Assembly (NCBI GenBank): GCA_963784675.1
Contig: CAWASE010000019.1
Location: 124,001-188,000, forward strand
Source of the DNA: SCTD01 sp963784675
GTDB lineage: Bacteria > Actinomycetota > Actinomycetes > Mycobacteriales > SCTD01
DNA: 64,000 nucleotides
Direction of reading: 5' to 3'
A program made the translations under genes and the position numbers. This document shows, in pieces, positions 9,051 through 17,242 of the stretch. Position 1 is the first letter of the stretch. Every line of letters begins with the position of its first letter. The notes under the pieces are model-generated. The model was not told the origin of the DNA. It did not search any database and was given only the letters and a program-made list of their open reading frames with translations.

Positions 9051-9845
9051 GTGCGCATCGCCCGCTTCGCCCGCTCCGGTGACATCTCCTACGGCCTGGT
9101 CGAGGGGGACGCCGACGACCCGGCGGGCCTGTCGTTGGCGGTGCTCGCCGGCCATCCCCTGTTCGACCCGACTCCGACCGGCGAGGTGGTCGCGGCGTCG
9201 CAGGTACGCCTGCTGGCGCCCACACAGCCGATCAACGTCGTGTGCATCGGCAAGAACTACGCCGATCACGTCGCCGAGATGGCCGGTGTGACAGGACCTT
9301 CGGGACCCTCCGGCGACCCGACGGTGTTCCTCAAGCCGGCGACCTCGGTGATCGGTCCGGGCGACCCGATCCGCCTGCCCGCCGGGGTCGGACGGGTCGA
9401 CCACGAGGGTGAGCTGGCGGTCGTCATCGGTCGGCCGGCGCGCGACCTCACCGTCGGCAACGCGCTGGCGCACGTGTGGGGCTACACGGCCGCCAACGAC
9501 GTGACGGCGCGCGAGCAGCAGAAGAGCGACACGCAGTGGACCCGGGGCAAGGGGCACGACACCTTCTGCCCGCTCGGCCCGTGGCTGGAGACGGACTTGG
9601 ACCCGACGGACCTGCGGGTGCGGTGCGAGGTCGACGAGGTGCTGCGCCAGGACGGCCGGACCCGCGACCTGCTGGTCGACGTGCCCGGAGTGCTGGCCTT
9701 CATCACCTCGTTCATGACGCTGCTGCCCGGCGACGTCGTGCTCACGGGGACGCCGGCCGGGGTGGGCCCGCTGCAGCCGGGCGAGAGCGTGTCCGTGGAG
9801 ATCGAAGGCGTCGGCACGCTGACCAACCCGGTGGTGGCGCGATGA
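9051..9845 (+). CDS. fumarylacetoacetate hydrolase-family protein
   Basis: A 264-residue FAH-superfamily protein. The core starts at NVVCIGKNYADHVAEM, then has PTVFLKPATSVIGPGDPI, the metal-binding DHEGELAVVIGR, and VLTGTPAGVGPL near the C-terminus. Family members include 2-hydroxyhepta-2,4-diene-1,7-dioate isomerase and acylpyruvases; which reaction applies cannot be told. It lies directly before gltX with an ATGA overlap, the same pairing as Rv2993c-gltX in mycobacteria, so the link is old and conserved. Confidence 0.85.
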   Translation: MRIARFARSGDISYGLVEGDADDPAGLSLAVLAGHPLFDPTPTGEVVAASQVRLLAPTQPINVVCIGKNYADHVAEMAGVTGPSGPSGDPTVFLKPATSVIGPGDPIRLPAGVGRVDHEGELAVVIGRPARDLTVGNALAHVWGYTAANDVTAREQQKSDTQWTRGKGHDTFCPLGPWLETDLDPTDLRVRCEVDEVLRQDGRTRDLLVDVPGVLAFITSFMTLLPGDVVLTGTPAGVGPLQPGESVSVEIEGVGTLTNPVVAR

Positions 9846-11338
9846 CGTCGGCGGGGGGGAGCGTCCGCCTTCGGGTGGCGCCGTCGCCGACGGGTGACCC
9901 GCACGTCGGGACGGCCTACATGGCGTTGTTCAACCTGGCCTTCGCCCGTCAGCAGGGTGGCCGGTTCGTGCTCCGCGTGGAGGACACCGACCGCGCCCGG
10001 TTCCGTGCCGACAGCGAGCAGCAGGTCTACGACACGCTGACCTGGCTCGGGCTGGAGTGGGACGAGGGCCCCGACAAGGGTGGGCCGTTCGCGCCGTACC
10101 GACAGAGCGAGCGGCTGGACACCTACCGCCCGTACGTGGAGCAGCTGCTGGAGCAGGGGGACGCCTATCTCTGCTGGTGCACCCCCGCGAGGCTGCAGGA
10201 GATGCGGGAGAGCCAGCAGGCGCGCAAGGTGCCCACCGGCTACGACCGTCTCTGCCACGGGAAGACCGAGGCGGAGCGGGCTCAGCTGGGCGGGTTCAGC
10301 GCGGAGCCGGTCGTGCGCCTGCTGGTGCCGGCGGACCCGCCGCTGCACTTCGTCGATCTCGTGCGTGGTGAGGTGGCGGCACCGCGTCCGGACGACCAGG
10401 TGCTGCTCAAGGCCGACGGCTTCCCGACCTACCACCTGGCGGTCGTCGTCGACGACCACCTGATGGGGATCACGCACGTGGTGCGGGGGGAGGAGTGGAT
10501 CTCCTCGACCCCCAAGCACCTCCTGCTGTTCGACATGCTCGGCTGGGAGCGACCGGCGTTCGCGCACATGCCGCTGCTGCGCAACGTCGACAAGAGCAAG
10601 ATCAGCAAGCGGAAGAACCCGGCGGCCCGGCTCACCTGGTTCGAGGAGCAGGGCTACCTGCCCGAGGCGCTGCTGAACTTTCTCGGCCTGCTGGGCTACT
10701 CGGTACCGGGAGGGGAGGAGGTCTTCGACTTCGCCCGCATGTCGGACACGTTCGACTGGTCGCGGGTGAACACCGTCGGCCCGGTGTTCGACCTGGACAA
10801 GCTGGCCTGGTTGAACGGGCACTACCTGCGGGAGCTGCCGTCGGCGCGCTTCGTCGAGCTGGCCGTGCCGCACCTGCAACGCGAAGCCCTGCTGCCCGCG
10901 ACGCCCAGCGCCGAGGACCTGGCGGTGCTGGCGGCCGTCGTGCCGCTGGTGCAGACCAGGGTCGCGGTGCTGTCGGAGCTGCCGGCGCTGCTGCGCTTCC
11001 TGTTCGTCGAAGACGCTGCGTTCACCGTCCAGGACGACGCGGCGGCGAAGGGGCTCACCCCGGCTCAGGTCCCGGCCCTGCAGGCCGCGACAGCGGCCCT
11101 GGAGCCGCTGACGGCGTGGACGGCCGAGACGGTCCAGGCGGCGCTGGACGACGCGCTGCTGGAGGGTGGGCTCGGGCTCAAGCGGGGCAAGGCCTACCTG
11201 CCGCTACGGGCTGCCGTCTGCGGGGCGGCCATCAGCCCGCCGTTGCCCGAGTCGATGGCCGTGCTGGGCCGCGAGCGCACGCTGCTCCGGCTGCGGGCAG
11301 GCGTCGTCCGCGCGGAGGCTGCGGTCGCGCAGCCGTGA
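9842..11338 (+). CDS. gltX: glutamyl-tRNA synthetase
   Basis: A class I aminoacyl-tRNA synthetase of 498 residues. The HIGH-type motif is in APSPTGDPHVGTAY (here HVGT) and the KMSKS-type loop is KSKISKR. The anticodon-binding helical domain fills the C-terminal third. The ATG at 9842 overlaps the upstream TGA (ATGA); upstream frames do not add family sequence. tRNA-Gln and tRNA-Glu genes follow directly. Actinobacteria usually mischarge tRNA-Gln with Glu and amidate it by GatCAB, so both adjacent tRNAs could be substrates (family knowledge). Confidence 0.95.
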   Translation: MTSAGGSVRLRVAPSPTGDPHVGTAYMALFNLAFARQQGGRFVLRVEDTDRARFRADSEQQVYDTLTWLGLEWDEGPDKGGPFAPYRQSERLDTYRPYVEQLLEQGDAYLCWCTPARLQEMRESQQARKVPTGYDRLCHGKTEAERAQLGGFSAEPVVRLLVPADPPLHFVDLVRGEVAAPRPDDQVLLKADGFPTYHLAVVVDDHLMGITHVVRGEEWISSTPKHLLLFDMLGWERPAFAHMPLLRNVDKSKISKRKNPAARLTWFEEQGYLPEALLNFLGLLGYSVPGGEEVFDFARMSDTFDWSRVNTVGPVFDLDKLAWLNGHYLRELPSARFVELAVPHLQREALLPATPSAEDLAVLAAVVPLVQTRVAVLSELPALLRFLFVEDAAFTVQDDAAAKGLTPAQVPALQAATAALEPLTAWTAETVQAALDDALLEGGLGLKRGKAYLPLRAAVCGAAISPPLPESMAVLGRERTLLRLRAGVVRAEAAVAQP

Positions 11339-11368
11339 CCTTGGGACGGTGCGTCTGCTGCTTCCCGG

Positions 11369-11398
11369 TTGGGAGCGGCGGGGCCTGTCGGCTACAGT
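11369..11398 (+). promoter_or_regulatory. promoter of tRNA-Gln/tRNA-Glu
   Basis: TTGGGA (11369-11374) and TACAGT (11393-11398) are separated by 18 bp, about 38 nt before the tRNA-Gln 5' end. Confidence 0.5.
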
Positions 11399-11435
11399 GC
11401 TCCACGGCGCACGACCGGGTCACCGGACGTCGCAG

Positions 11436-11507
11436 TGGGGTATGGGGTAATTGGCAGCCCGACGGTTTCTGGTTCCGTTAGTCTTGGTTCGAGTCCAGGT
11501 ACCCCAG
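11436..11507 (+). tRNA. tRNA-Gln (CTG)
   Basis: A 72-nt cloverleaf. The acceptor TGGGGTA pairs with TACCCCA; the D arm has TAATTGGC, the anticodon loop TTCTGGT contains CTG at 11469-11471, and the T loop is TTCGAGT. The last anticodon-stem pair (31-39) is a T-T mismatch. No CCA is encoded. Confidence 0.95.
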
Positions 11508-11566
11508 CGCAATGCACCCTGATCTTCAGGTCGGGACAACTTCAGAGCATTAACGGAAAGACCTGG

Positions 11567-11639
11567 GGCCCCGTCGTCTAGCGGCCTAGGACGCCGCCCT
11601 CTCACGGCGGTAGCGCGAGTTCGAATCTCGTCGGGGCTA
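11567..11639 (+). tRNA. tRNA-Glu (CTC)
   Basis: A 73-nt cloverleaf. The acceptor GGCCCCG pairs with CGGGGCT (a G-T first pair); the anticodon arm CCGCC-CTCTCAC-GGCGG contains CTC, and the T loop is TTCGAAT. No CCA is encoded. TTTTT follows at 11641-11645 and may end transcription. The HNH gene on the other strand ends 5 nt away. Confidence 0.95.
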
Positions 11640-11643
11640 CTTT

Positions 11644-12345
11644 TTACGCAGTATGGGTGATGGGAACGTCGCCGTAGAGCTCGAGGATCTCGCGAGCCCA
11701 GGCAAGTTTGTCCGAGACCCGTTGCCCCTTGGGCTGAGCGGTGGACCACAGTTCTAGGTTTTCCTGGCGGTTGTCGAGCCGATCGCCATTGAGATGGTGG
11801 ACGGTCTCCTCAGGACGCAGTGGCCGACCGAGGACGACAGCCATGACGAGCCGGTGCTCGAGCTCCACACGACGTCCCGGCGGGACGAGATGCCGCTGGT
11901 CCGGGCGCACCGGTACGTTCCAGTAGCCATGGCTGATCGAGCCAGGGGTACCGCTATGGATGCGCGTCGGGCGCCCGCCATCCGGATCACCGTAGAGCCG
12001 TACTCGGCGGGCGTGGCTGCGGCACCAACCGGCAGACTGCGCACCGCGCGTGCAACCGCCCGCCCCACAGGCGTCGGCGTCCGGTCGGGTGAGCGGGACG
12101 TCGGCCCGCACGTCGCCGGTGCGGCTGAAGCGCAGGTAGTGGCCGTGGCACCAGCCGCGGGTGACCGCCCGGCGCCCGCACCCATCGACCGCGCACCCCG
12201 TGGGCGACCGGTCCGCCTGCACGGCGCCGTGCCTGAGCAGCTGCCTGTAGTGCCGCGAGCAGTGGTCCCGTGCGTAGACGGGACGGTCGCAGGTCAGGTC
12301 CTCGCAGGTGCTCATGCCCGTCATCATCCGCACGGCGTCTGACAT
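11644..12345 (-). CDS. HNH endonuclease with three zinc-finger-like repeats
   Basis: A 233-residue protein. The N-terminal half has three copies of C-x4-C-x9-C-x2-H (starting near residues 14, 51 and 93), each followed by a basic helix, which look like small zinc fingers. The C-terminal half is an HNH nuclease: LEHRLVMAVVLGRPL then HHLNGDRLDNRQENLELWS. Similar proteins occur in actinophages and as stand-alone homing-type nucleases. The ATG at 12345 has AGGGG just upstream; later ATGs lack a binding site. It abuts the tRNA-Glu 3' end in convergent orientation and separates gltX/tRNAs from ndgR-leuC, so it is probably an insertion into an otherwise conserved order. Confidence 0.8.
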   Translation of the reverse strand: MSDAVRMMTGMSTCEDLTCDRPVYARDHCSRHYRQLLRHGAVQADRSPTGCAVDGCGRRAVTRGWCHGHYLRFSRTGDVRADVPLTRPDADACGAGGCTRGAQSAGWCRSHARRVRLYGDPDGGRPTRIHSGTPGSISHGYWNVPVRPDQRHLVPPGRRVELEHRLVMAVVLGRPLRPEETVHHLNGDRLDNRQENLELWSTAQPKGQRVSDKLAWAREILELYGDVPITHTA

Positions 12346-12413
12346 TTTTCCCCTGCGCGAGCGGTCTGCAAAAAGCCTGTGGGTGAACAGGATCGGACCC
12401 AGTCCAGTCGGCG

Positions 12414-13104
12414 TCAGGCCAGGGAGAGCTCGGCAGCCGCGGCCAGCACCGGCTCGGCGTGCAGCCGCCCCGGCGAACGCGTCAGGCGCTCCAGCGGACC
12501 GCTGACGCTGACGGCCGCGACCACGCGTCCGTCGCGCCCGCGCACGGGGGCAGACACCGAACCGACGCCGGGCTCGCGCTCGGCGACCGAGTGCGCCCAA
12601 CCTCGCCGACGGACGTCTGCCAGCGTCCGCTCGTCGAACGCTGCCCCGCGCACCGCAGGATCGTCCGGCGACCAGGCCAGCAGCACCTGGGCGGCCGAGC
12701 CCGCCGTCAGCGCCAGCGAGGCCCCGATCGGCACGGTGTCCCGGAGCCCGCTCACGCGCTCGGCCACGGCGACGCAGACGCGACGGTCGCCCTGCCGCCG
12801 GTACAGCTGGGCGCTCTCGCCCGTGGCGTCGCGCAGCCGCGGCAGGACCAGCGCGGCCCGTTCGAGCAGCGGATCCGTAGCGGGCCGGCAGCCAGCTCGG
12901 CCAGGCGCGGTCCCAGGCGCCAGCGCCCGTCGCGGTCACGGGCCAGCAGGCGGTGCGTCTCCAGCGCCACCGCGAGCCGGTGCGCGGTCGCCCGGGACAG
13001 GCCGGTCCGCTCGACCAGGTCGGCCAGGGTCTGGCCCCCCCCTCGACGGCCGTCAGCACGAGAACGGACTTGTCCAGGACGCCGACTCCGCTACGATGTT
13101 CCAT
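12414..13104 (-). pseudogene. ndgR: IclR-family regulator NdgR-like, two frameshifts
   Basis: Pieced across three frames this reads as a full-length IclR regulator of leucine/amino-acid genes: N-terminal SGVGVLDKSVLVL, then ARDRDGRWRLGPRLAELAAG, then GESAQLYRRQGD and a C-terminal ERVSGLRDTVPIGASLAL domain. The first shift lies in a run of eight C at 13035-13042 (nine would restore frame); the second is near 12879-12890 and also needs one more base. The gene is divergent from leuC, as in Streptomyces and mycobacteria, where NdgR controls leuCD. Whether it is truly broken or a sequence error cannot be told. Confidence 0.8.
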
Positions 13105-13115
13105 GTTGTGATACT

Positions 13116-13130
13116 GCCATCCCACATGGC
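13116..13130. promoter_or_regulatory. possible NdgR operator between ndgR and leuC
   Basis: A perfect inverted repeat GCCAT-CCCAC-ATGGC lies in the 78-bp divergent gap, 12 nt from the ndgR start and 52 nt before leuC. Position and symmetry suit an IclR-type operator; the match to a known site was not checked. Confidence 0.4.
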
Positions 13131-13182
13131 GAGACTCGAGAGTTCGACCGGAGTCTTGCCCAGAAGCGTCGAGGAGCTCGGA

Positions 13183-14601
13183 ATGGGTCGCACCCTGGCG
13201 GAGAAGGTCTGGGACGCGCACGTGGTGCGGCGGGCGGACGGCGAGCCGGACCTGCTCTACATCGACCTGCACCTGGTCCATGAGGTCACGAGCCCCCAGG
13301 CCTTCGACGGGTTGCGGCTGGCTGGCCGAGGGGTCCGCCGTCCCGACCTCACGCTGGCGACCGAGGACCACAACGTCCCCACCGACTCTCTGGTCATCGC
13401 CGACCCGGTCAGCCTGACCCAGGTCGAGACGCTGCGGGCCAACTGCGGCGAGTTCGGCATCCGGCTGCTGCCCATGGGCGATGCGGGCCAGGGCATCGTC
13501 CACGTGATCGGACCGCAGCTGGGCATCACCCAGCCCGGCATGACCATCGTCTGCGGCGACAGCCACACCAGCACCCACGGCGCGTTCGGGGCGTTGGCGT
13601 TCGGTATCGGCACGAGCGAGGTCGAGCACGTGCTGGCCACCCAGACGCTGCCGCTGGTGCGCCCGCGGACGATGGCGGTGACGGTCACCGGCGCGCTGCA
13701 GCCCGGCGTCACCAGCAAGGACCTGGTGCTGGCGCTCATCGCCCAGGTAGGCACCGGCGGTGGCCAGGGGCACGTCGTGGAGTACCGCGGTCCGGCCGTC
13801 CAGGCGCTGTCGATGGAGGCCCGCATGACCGTGTGCAACATGAGCATCGAGTGGGGTGCGCGGGCCGGCATGATCGGCCCCGACGCCACCACGTTCTCCT
13901 ACCTGCAGGGTCGAGCGCACGCGCCCGCCGGCGACGCCTGGGACCAGGCCGTCGCGTACTGGTCCTCGCTCGCCACCGACGACGACGCCGTCTTCGACGT
14001 CGAGGTGGTCCTCGACGCGTCCACCGTCACCCCCTTCGTCACCTGGGGCACGAACCCCGCCCAGGGCGCCGCTCTCAACGACCGCGTGCCCGACCCGGCG
14101 ACGATGCCCGTCGGCAGCGAGCAGGAGGCCGCGACCCGAGCCCTCGCCTACATGGGGCTCACCGCCGGCACGCCGATGAACGAGATCGCTGTCGACACCG
14201 TCTTTCTCGGGTCCTGCACGAACGGTCGCCTGGAAGACCTGCGCGCGGCCGCCGACGTCGTCCGGGGCCGGAAGGTCGCCGACCAGGTGCGCGCGCTGGT
14301 CGTGCCGGGCTCGATGCTGGTGAAGCTGCAGGCGGAGCAGGAAGGCCTGGACGTCGTCTTCCGCGACGCCGGGTTCGAGTGGCGCAACGCCGGGTGCTCG
14401 ATGTGCCTGGGCATGAACCCCGACATCCTGCAGCCGGGCGAGCGCAGCGCCTCGACCTCCAACCGCAACTTCGAAGGACGGCAGGGGCGCGGTGGTCGGA
14501 CCCACCTGGTCAGCCCCCCGGTCGCCGCGGCCAGCGCGGTCACGGGCCGGTTGACCGCGCCGGCCGACCTGCCCGCGCTCGCTGCAACGACGGAGGTCTG
14601 A
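13183..14601 (+). CDS. leuC: 3-isopropylmalate dehydratase large subunit
   Basis: The aconitase-family subunit that, with LeuD, isomerises 2- to 3-isopropylmalate. The 472-residue protein has the active-site stretches TEDHNVPT, CGDSHTSTHGAFG and the 4Fe-4S ligands Cys in FLGSCTNGR and in NAGCSMCLGMNPD. The ATG at 13183 has GGAG 6 nt upstream and matches family N-termini (GRTLAEKVWDAHVV). It is divergent from the ndgR-type regulator and leads the leuC-leuD pair. Confidence 0.95.
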   Translation: MGRTLAEKVWDAHVVRRADGEPDLLYIDLHLVHEVTSPQAFDGLRLAGRGVRRPDLTLATEDHNVPTDSLVIADPVSLTQVETLRANCGEFGIRLLPMGDAGQGIVHVIGPQLGITQPGMTIVCGDSHTSTHGAFGALAFGIGTSEVEHVLATQTLPLVRPRTMAVTVTGALQPGVTSKDLVLALIAQVGTGGGQGHVVEYRGPAVQALSMEARMTVCNMSIEWGARAGMIGPDATTFSYLQGRAHAPAGDAWDQAVAYWSSLATDDDAVFDVEVVLDASTVTPFVTWGTNPAQGAALNDRVPDPATMPVGSEQEAATRALAYMGLTAGTPMNEIAVDTVFLGSCTNGRLEDLRAAADVVRGRKVADQVRALVVPGSMLVKLQAEQEGLDVVFRDAGFEWRNAGCSMCLGMNPDILQPGERSASTSNRNFEGRQGRGGRTHLVSPPVAAASAVTGRLTAPADLPALAATTEV

Positions 14602-14603
14602 CG

Positions 14604-15200
14604 ATGGAACCGTTCACCACCCACACCGGACGCGCCGTGCCGCTGCGCCGCAGCGACGTCGACACCGACCAGATCATCCCCAGCGACTGGCTCAAGCGGG
14701 TCGAGCGCACCGGCTTCGGGGCCGGGCTGTTCAGCCAGTGGCGCGAGGACCCGGACTTCGTGCTGAACGACGACACCTACCGCGGCGCCAGCATCCTGGT
14801 CGCAGGCGAGAACTTCGGGACGGGTTCCTCTCGGGAGCACGCCGTCTGGGCGCTGCAGGACTTCGGCTTCCGGGCGGTGGTCAGCCGCCGCTTCGCCGAC
14901 ATCTTCCGCAGCAACGCCCTCAAGGGCGGGCTCCTCCCCGTCCAGGTTCCGGCCGAGGCTGTCGCGCAGCTGCAGGCTGCCGTCGAGGCCGATCCGTTGC
15001 TGGCCGTCACCGTCGACCTGACCGACCGCAGGCTGCGCGCAGGCGGGCTCGACGTCTCGTTCCCTCTCGACGACTTCACGCGCTGGCGGCTGCTGGAGGG
15101 TCTGGACGACATCGGCCTCACCCTGCGTGCCGAGACCGACATCACCGCGTTCGAGCAGGCGCGTCCCGCCTTCCTCCCGACGGCGACGGCGACGGGGTGA
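14604..15200 (+). CDS. leuD: 3-isopropylmalate dehydratase small subunit
   Basis: The 198-residue partner of LeuC. DTDQIIPSDWLKR near residue 20 and GENFGTGSSREHAVWAL near residue 68 form the swivel-domain active-site loop. It starts 2 nt after the leuC stop and its own stop overlaps the next small ORF by 4 nt, so all three are probably one operon. Confidence 0.95.
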   Translation: MEPFTTHTGRAVPLRRSDVDTDQIIPSDWLKRVERTGFGAGLFSQWREDPDFVLNDDTYRGASILVAGENFGTGSSREHAVWALQDFGFRAVVSRRFADIFRSNALKGGLLPVQVPAEAVAQLQAAVEADPLLAVTVDLTDRRLRAGGLDVSFPLDDFTRWRLLEGLDDIGLTLRAETDITAFEQARPAFLPTATATG

Positions 15201-15442
15201 GCGAGGAGCTGCACGTCACGCTCGCGCGCAGGCTCCGGGACGCTCATCGCCGGGTCGGTGGGCTGGACCTGCCCGACGGGCAGAAGATGCGCGTCGCTCA
15301 GCGGCTGATCGCCCTCACCGACGCCTCCAAGCACGACGTCGTCAGAGCGTCGGCCCGGCTGGACCGGCTGCTCGCCGATCTCGACGAGGGCCGGCTGGCG
15401 GCCGCCGACGCCGCGGACACGCAGGACCCTGCACCCGGCTGA
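15197..15442 (+). CDS. small conserved-type protein after leuD, function unknown
   Basis: An 81-residue, mostly helical, charged protein with no membrane segment or known motif. The core HVTLARRLRDAHRRVGGLDL and a helical stretch of basic residues suggest a small nucleic-acid- or protein-binding role, but this is only an impression. The GTG start overlaps the leuD stop (GTGA). Position between leuD and hup is typical for a short actinobacterial hypothetical. Confidence 0.6.
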   Translation: MSEELHVTLARRLRDAHRRVGGLDLPDGQKMRVAQRLIALTDASKHDVVRASARLDRLLADLDEGRLAAADAADTQDPAPG

Positions 15443-15477
15443 TACGTCGCGACACAGGAACTTTCGGGCGCCGGTCG

Positions 15478-15506
15478 TTGTCATGATCGACGTGCACCCC
15501 TAGCGT
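15478..15506 (+). promoter_or_regulatory. hup promoter
   Basis: TTGTCA (15478-15483), a 17-bp spacer and TAGCGT (15501-15506) form a good housekeeping-sigma promoter, about 40 nt before the HU ribosome-binding site. Confidence 0.65.
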
Positions 15507-15552
15507 GCCCGGACAGAGGCAGAGCGCCTGCGGGTCGGCGAAGGGACAGGTC

Positions 15553-16328
15553 GTGAACAAGACCGAGCTCATCGAGGTGGTCGCGAAGGACCTGGGCGAC
15601 AGGCGATCGGCCAGCGCTGCCGTCGAGGCCGTGGTCGACGCGATCACGCGGGCGGTCGCCCGGGGCGAGAAGGTCGGCATCACCGGCTTCGGCGTCTTCG
15701 AGAAGGTCGACCGTGCCGCCCGGACCGCGCGCAACCCGACCACCGGGGAGGCCGTGAAGCTGAAGAAGACCGCAGTTCCCAAGTTCCGGCCGGGTCAGGG
15801 TTTCAAGGACATCGTCAGCGGGGCCAAGAAGGTCAGCTCGGCCAGCACGGGTCGAGCCGTCACCGCTCGTGCGGGAGGCGCCGTGACCTCGGCCGGCAGC
15901 GCAGCCAAGACTGCCGCGGCCAAGGCACCTCGCGCTGCGGCAGGGGCCGCACGCCGAGCCCCCGCGCGGGCCGCCGCCGCGGCCTCGACCGCCTCCCGCG
16001 GGGTCAAGGGCGCGACCACCCGGGCCAGCGCGAAGGCGCCGGCGTCCACGCCTGCCCGCACGTCCGCCAAGCCTGCCGCTAGCTCGGTCCGGGCGGCCGC
16101 CCCGACAGGCAAGGTCGTCAAGGCGCCCTCGGCCAAGGCGCCCGCCGCGAAGACCGCCGCAGCCAAGACGCCCGCAGCCAGACGCCGGCAGCCAAGACGC
16201 CGGCAGCCAAGGCGCCCGCGGCCAAGGCGCCCGCGTCCAAGGCCGCCGCGGCCAAGGCCCCTGCCGCGAAGGCCGTCAAGAAGGCCGTCAAGGCGGCGGC
16301 AAAACCGGCCAAGCGCGCTGCTCGCTGA
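15553..16328 (+). CDS. hup: HU-type nucleoid protein with Lys/Ala-rich tail (one frameshift)
   Basis: The N-terminal 90 residues are a classic HU fold: NKTELIEVVAKDLGDR, then GEKVGITGFGVFEKVDR and ARNPTTGEAV. A long tail of KTPAAK-like repeats follows, as in mycobacterial HupB and streptomycete HupS, which bind DNA like histone H1. The GTG has AGGGACAGG upstream. Near 16181 one A appears to be missing; after correction the tail continues AAKAPAAK-type repeats and ends KAVKAAAKPAKRAAR at 16328. Uncorrected, the frame runs on as arginine/proline-rich sequence to 16671, antisense to the next gene, which is not credible. Confidence 0.85.
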
Positions 16329-16335
16329 GCCGGCC

Positions 16336-17234
16336 TCAGCGCGGCGGCGAGGTGTGGTGCGCGTCGATCAGGCGGCCGTCGGCGAACGACAGCGCCCAGA
16401 CGCTGGCCTTGCCGTGCGCGGGTCGAACGGCGCCAGTCCGCCTGACCGGGCGAGCCTGTCGACGGCGACCGGGATGACGCCGCCCTGGCTGCAGGCCACG
16501 GTCGTGCCGTCCAGCGCGGCGAGGTCGAGCAGACGACCGGGCAGGCGCCCGACGGCGCTCTCGGGCAGGTCGTCGTCAGGCTGGACCGGCAGCCCGAGCC
16601 GCTGCGCCAGCGGCTGCACGGTCTGCAGGCACCTCAGCACCGGCGCGGACAGCACGCGCGCGGGCGCGTAGAGGGCGAGCAGCGCCGCCAGCTGCTGGGC
16701 CTGCCTGCGCCCGGTGGCGTCCAGGGGTCGGCGCTCGTCCGGGCCGTCGAAGCCCGCGGCCCTGCCTGCGCTGGCGTGCCGCACCAGCAGGACGAGCGCG
16801 GTGCGTGGCGGGTGCAGGAGGAAGGCGTCCAACGGGGCGCTGTCGCGCACGGCCGTGACCCGGCTGCGCGCCGCCGCGACGTCCAACCACGCGAGCCGGT
16901 CGACCTCGCGGCCCGGGACGAACGCGCCGTCGGTCGCGCGCATGGCCCACCACTGGACGGTCTTCGGCACGTCGCGCCCCCGGTCCAGGACGCGGTAGCG
17001 ACTCACGCCCAGGCTGCGACCGGGAACGGCGTCGAACCCCGTCTCCTCCCGCACCTCGCGGACGGCGCCGGTGACCCACTGCTCGCCCGGGTCCAGCTTG
17101 CCCTTGGGAAAGGACCAGTCGTCGTAGCGCGGACGGTGCACGACCGCCACCTCGAGCCGGTCCTCGCGCTCGCGCCACAGCACGCCGCCGGCGGCGCGCA
17201 CCTCGTGCGTCGTCGCGTCAGCAGGCTCCGGCAC
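16336..17234 (-). CDS. mutT1: NUDIX hydrolase plus histidine phosphatase, MutT1-like (frameshift near 3' end)
   Basis: A two-domain protein. Residues 10-140 are a NUDIX hydrolase with a perfect box (GKLDPGEQ...REVREETGF); residues 145 onward are a SixA/RHG-type phosphatase starting LVLLVRHASAG. Mycobacterial MutT1 has this architecture and clears 8-oxo-dGTP and diadenosine polyphosphates. Gene order hup-mutT1-ppk matches mycobacteria. A missing base near 16413-16421 shifts the frame; as given it stops at 16368, corrected it continues as HGKASVWALSFADGRLIDA to 16336, 7 nt from the HU stop (convergent). Confidence 0.85.
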
Positions 17235-17242
17235 CGCGGGTC

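Noticed and set aside
11641..11645. Terminator after tRNA-Glu
   Set aside because: TTTTT is present but no hairpin outside the tRNA itself; noted only within the tRNA entry.
11639..12413. Integrated element with att sites at tRNA-Glu
   Set aside because: No integrase and no second copy of the tRNA 3' end is visible; only the HNH gene is inserted.
15553..16671. HU read as a 372-codon protein through 16671
   Set aside because: After 16181 the frame becomes Arg/Pro-rich and antisense to mutT1; a one-base correction gives the usual Lys/Ala tail ending at 16328.
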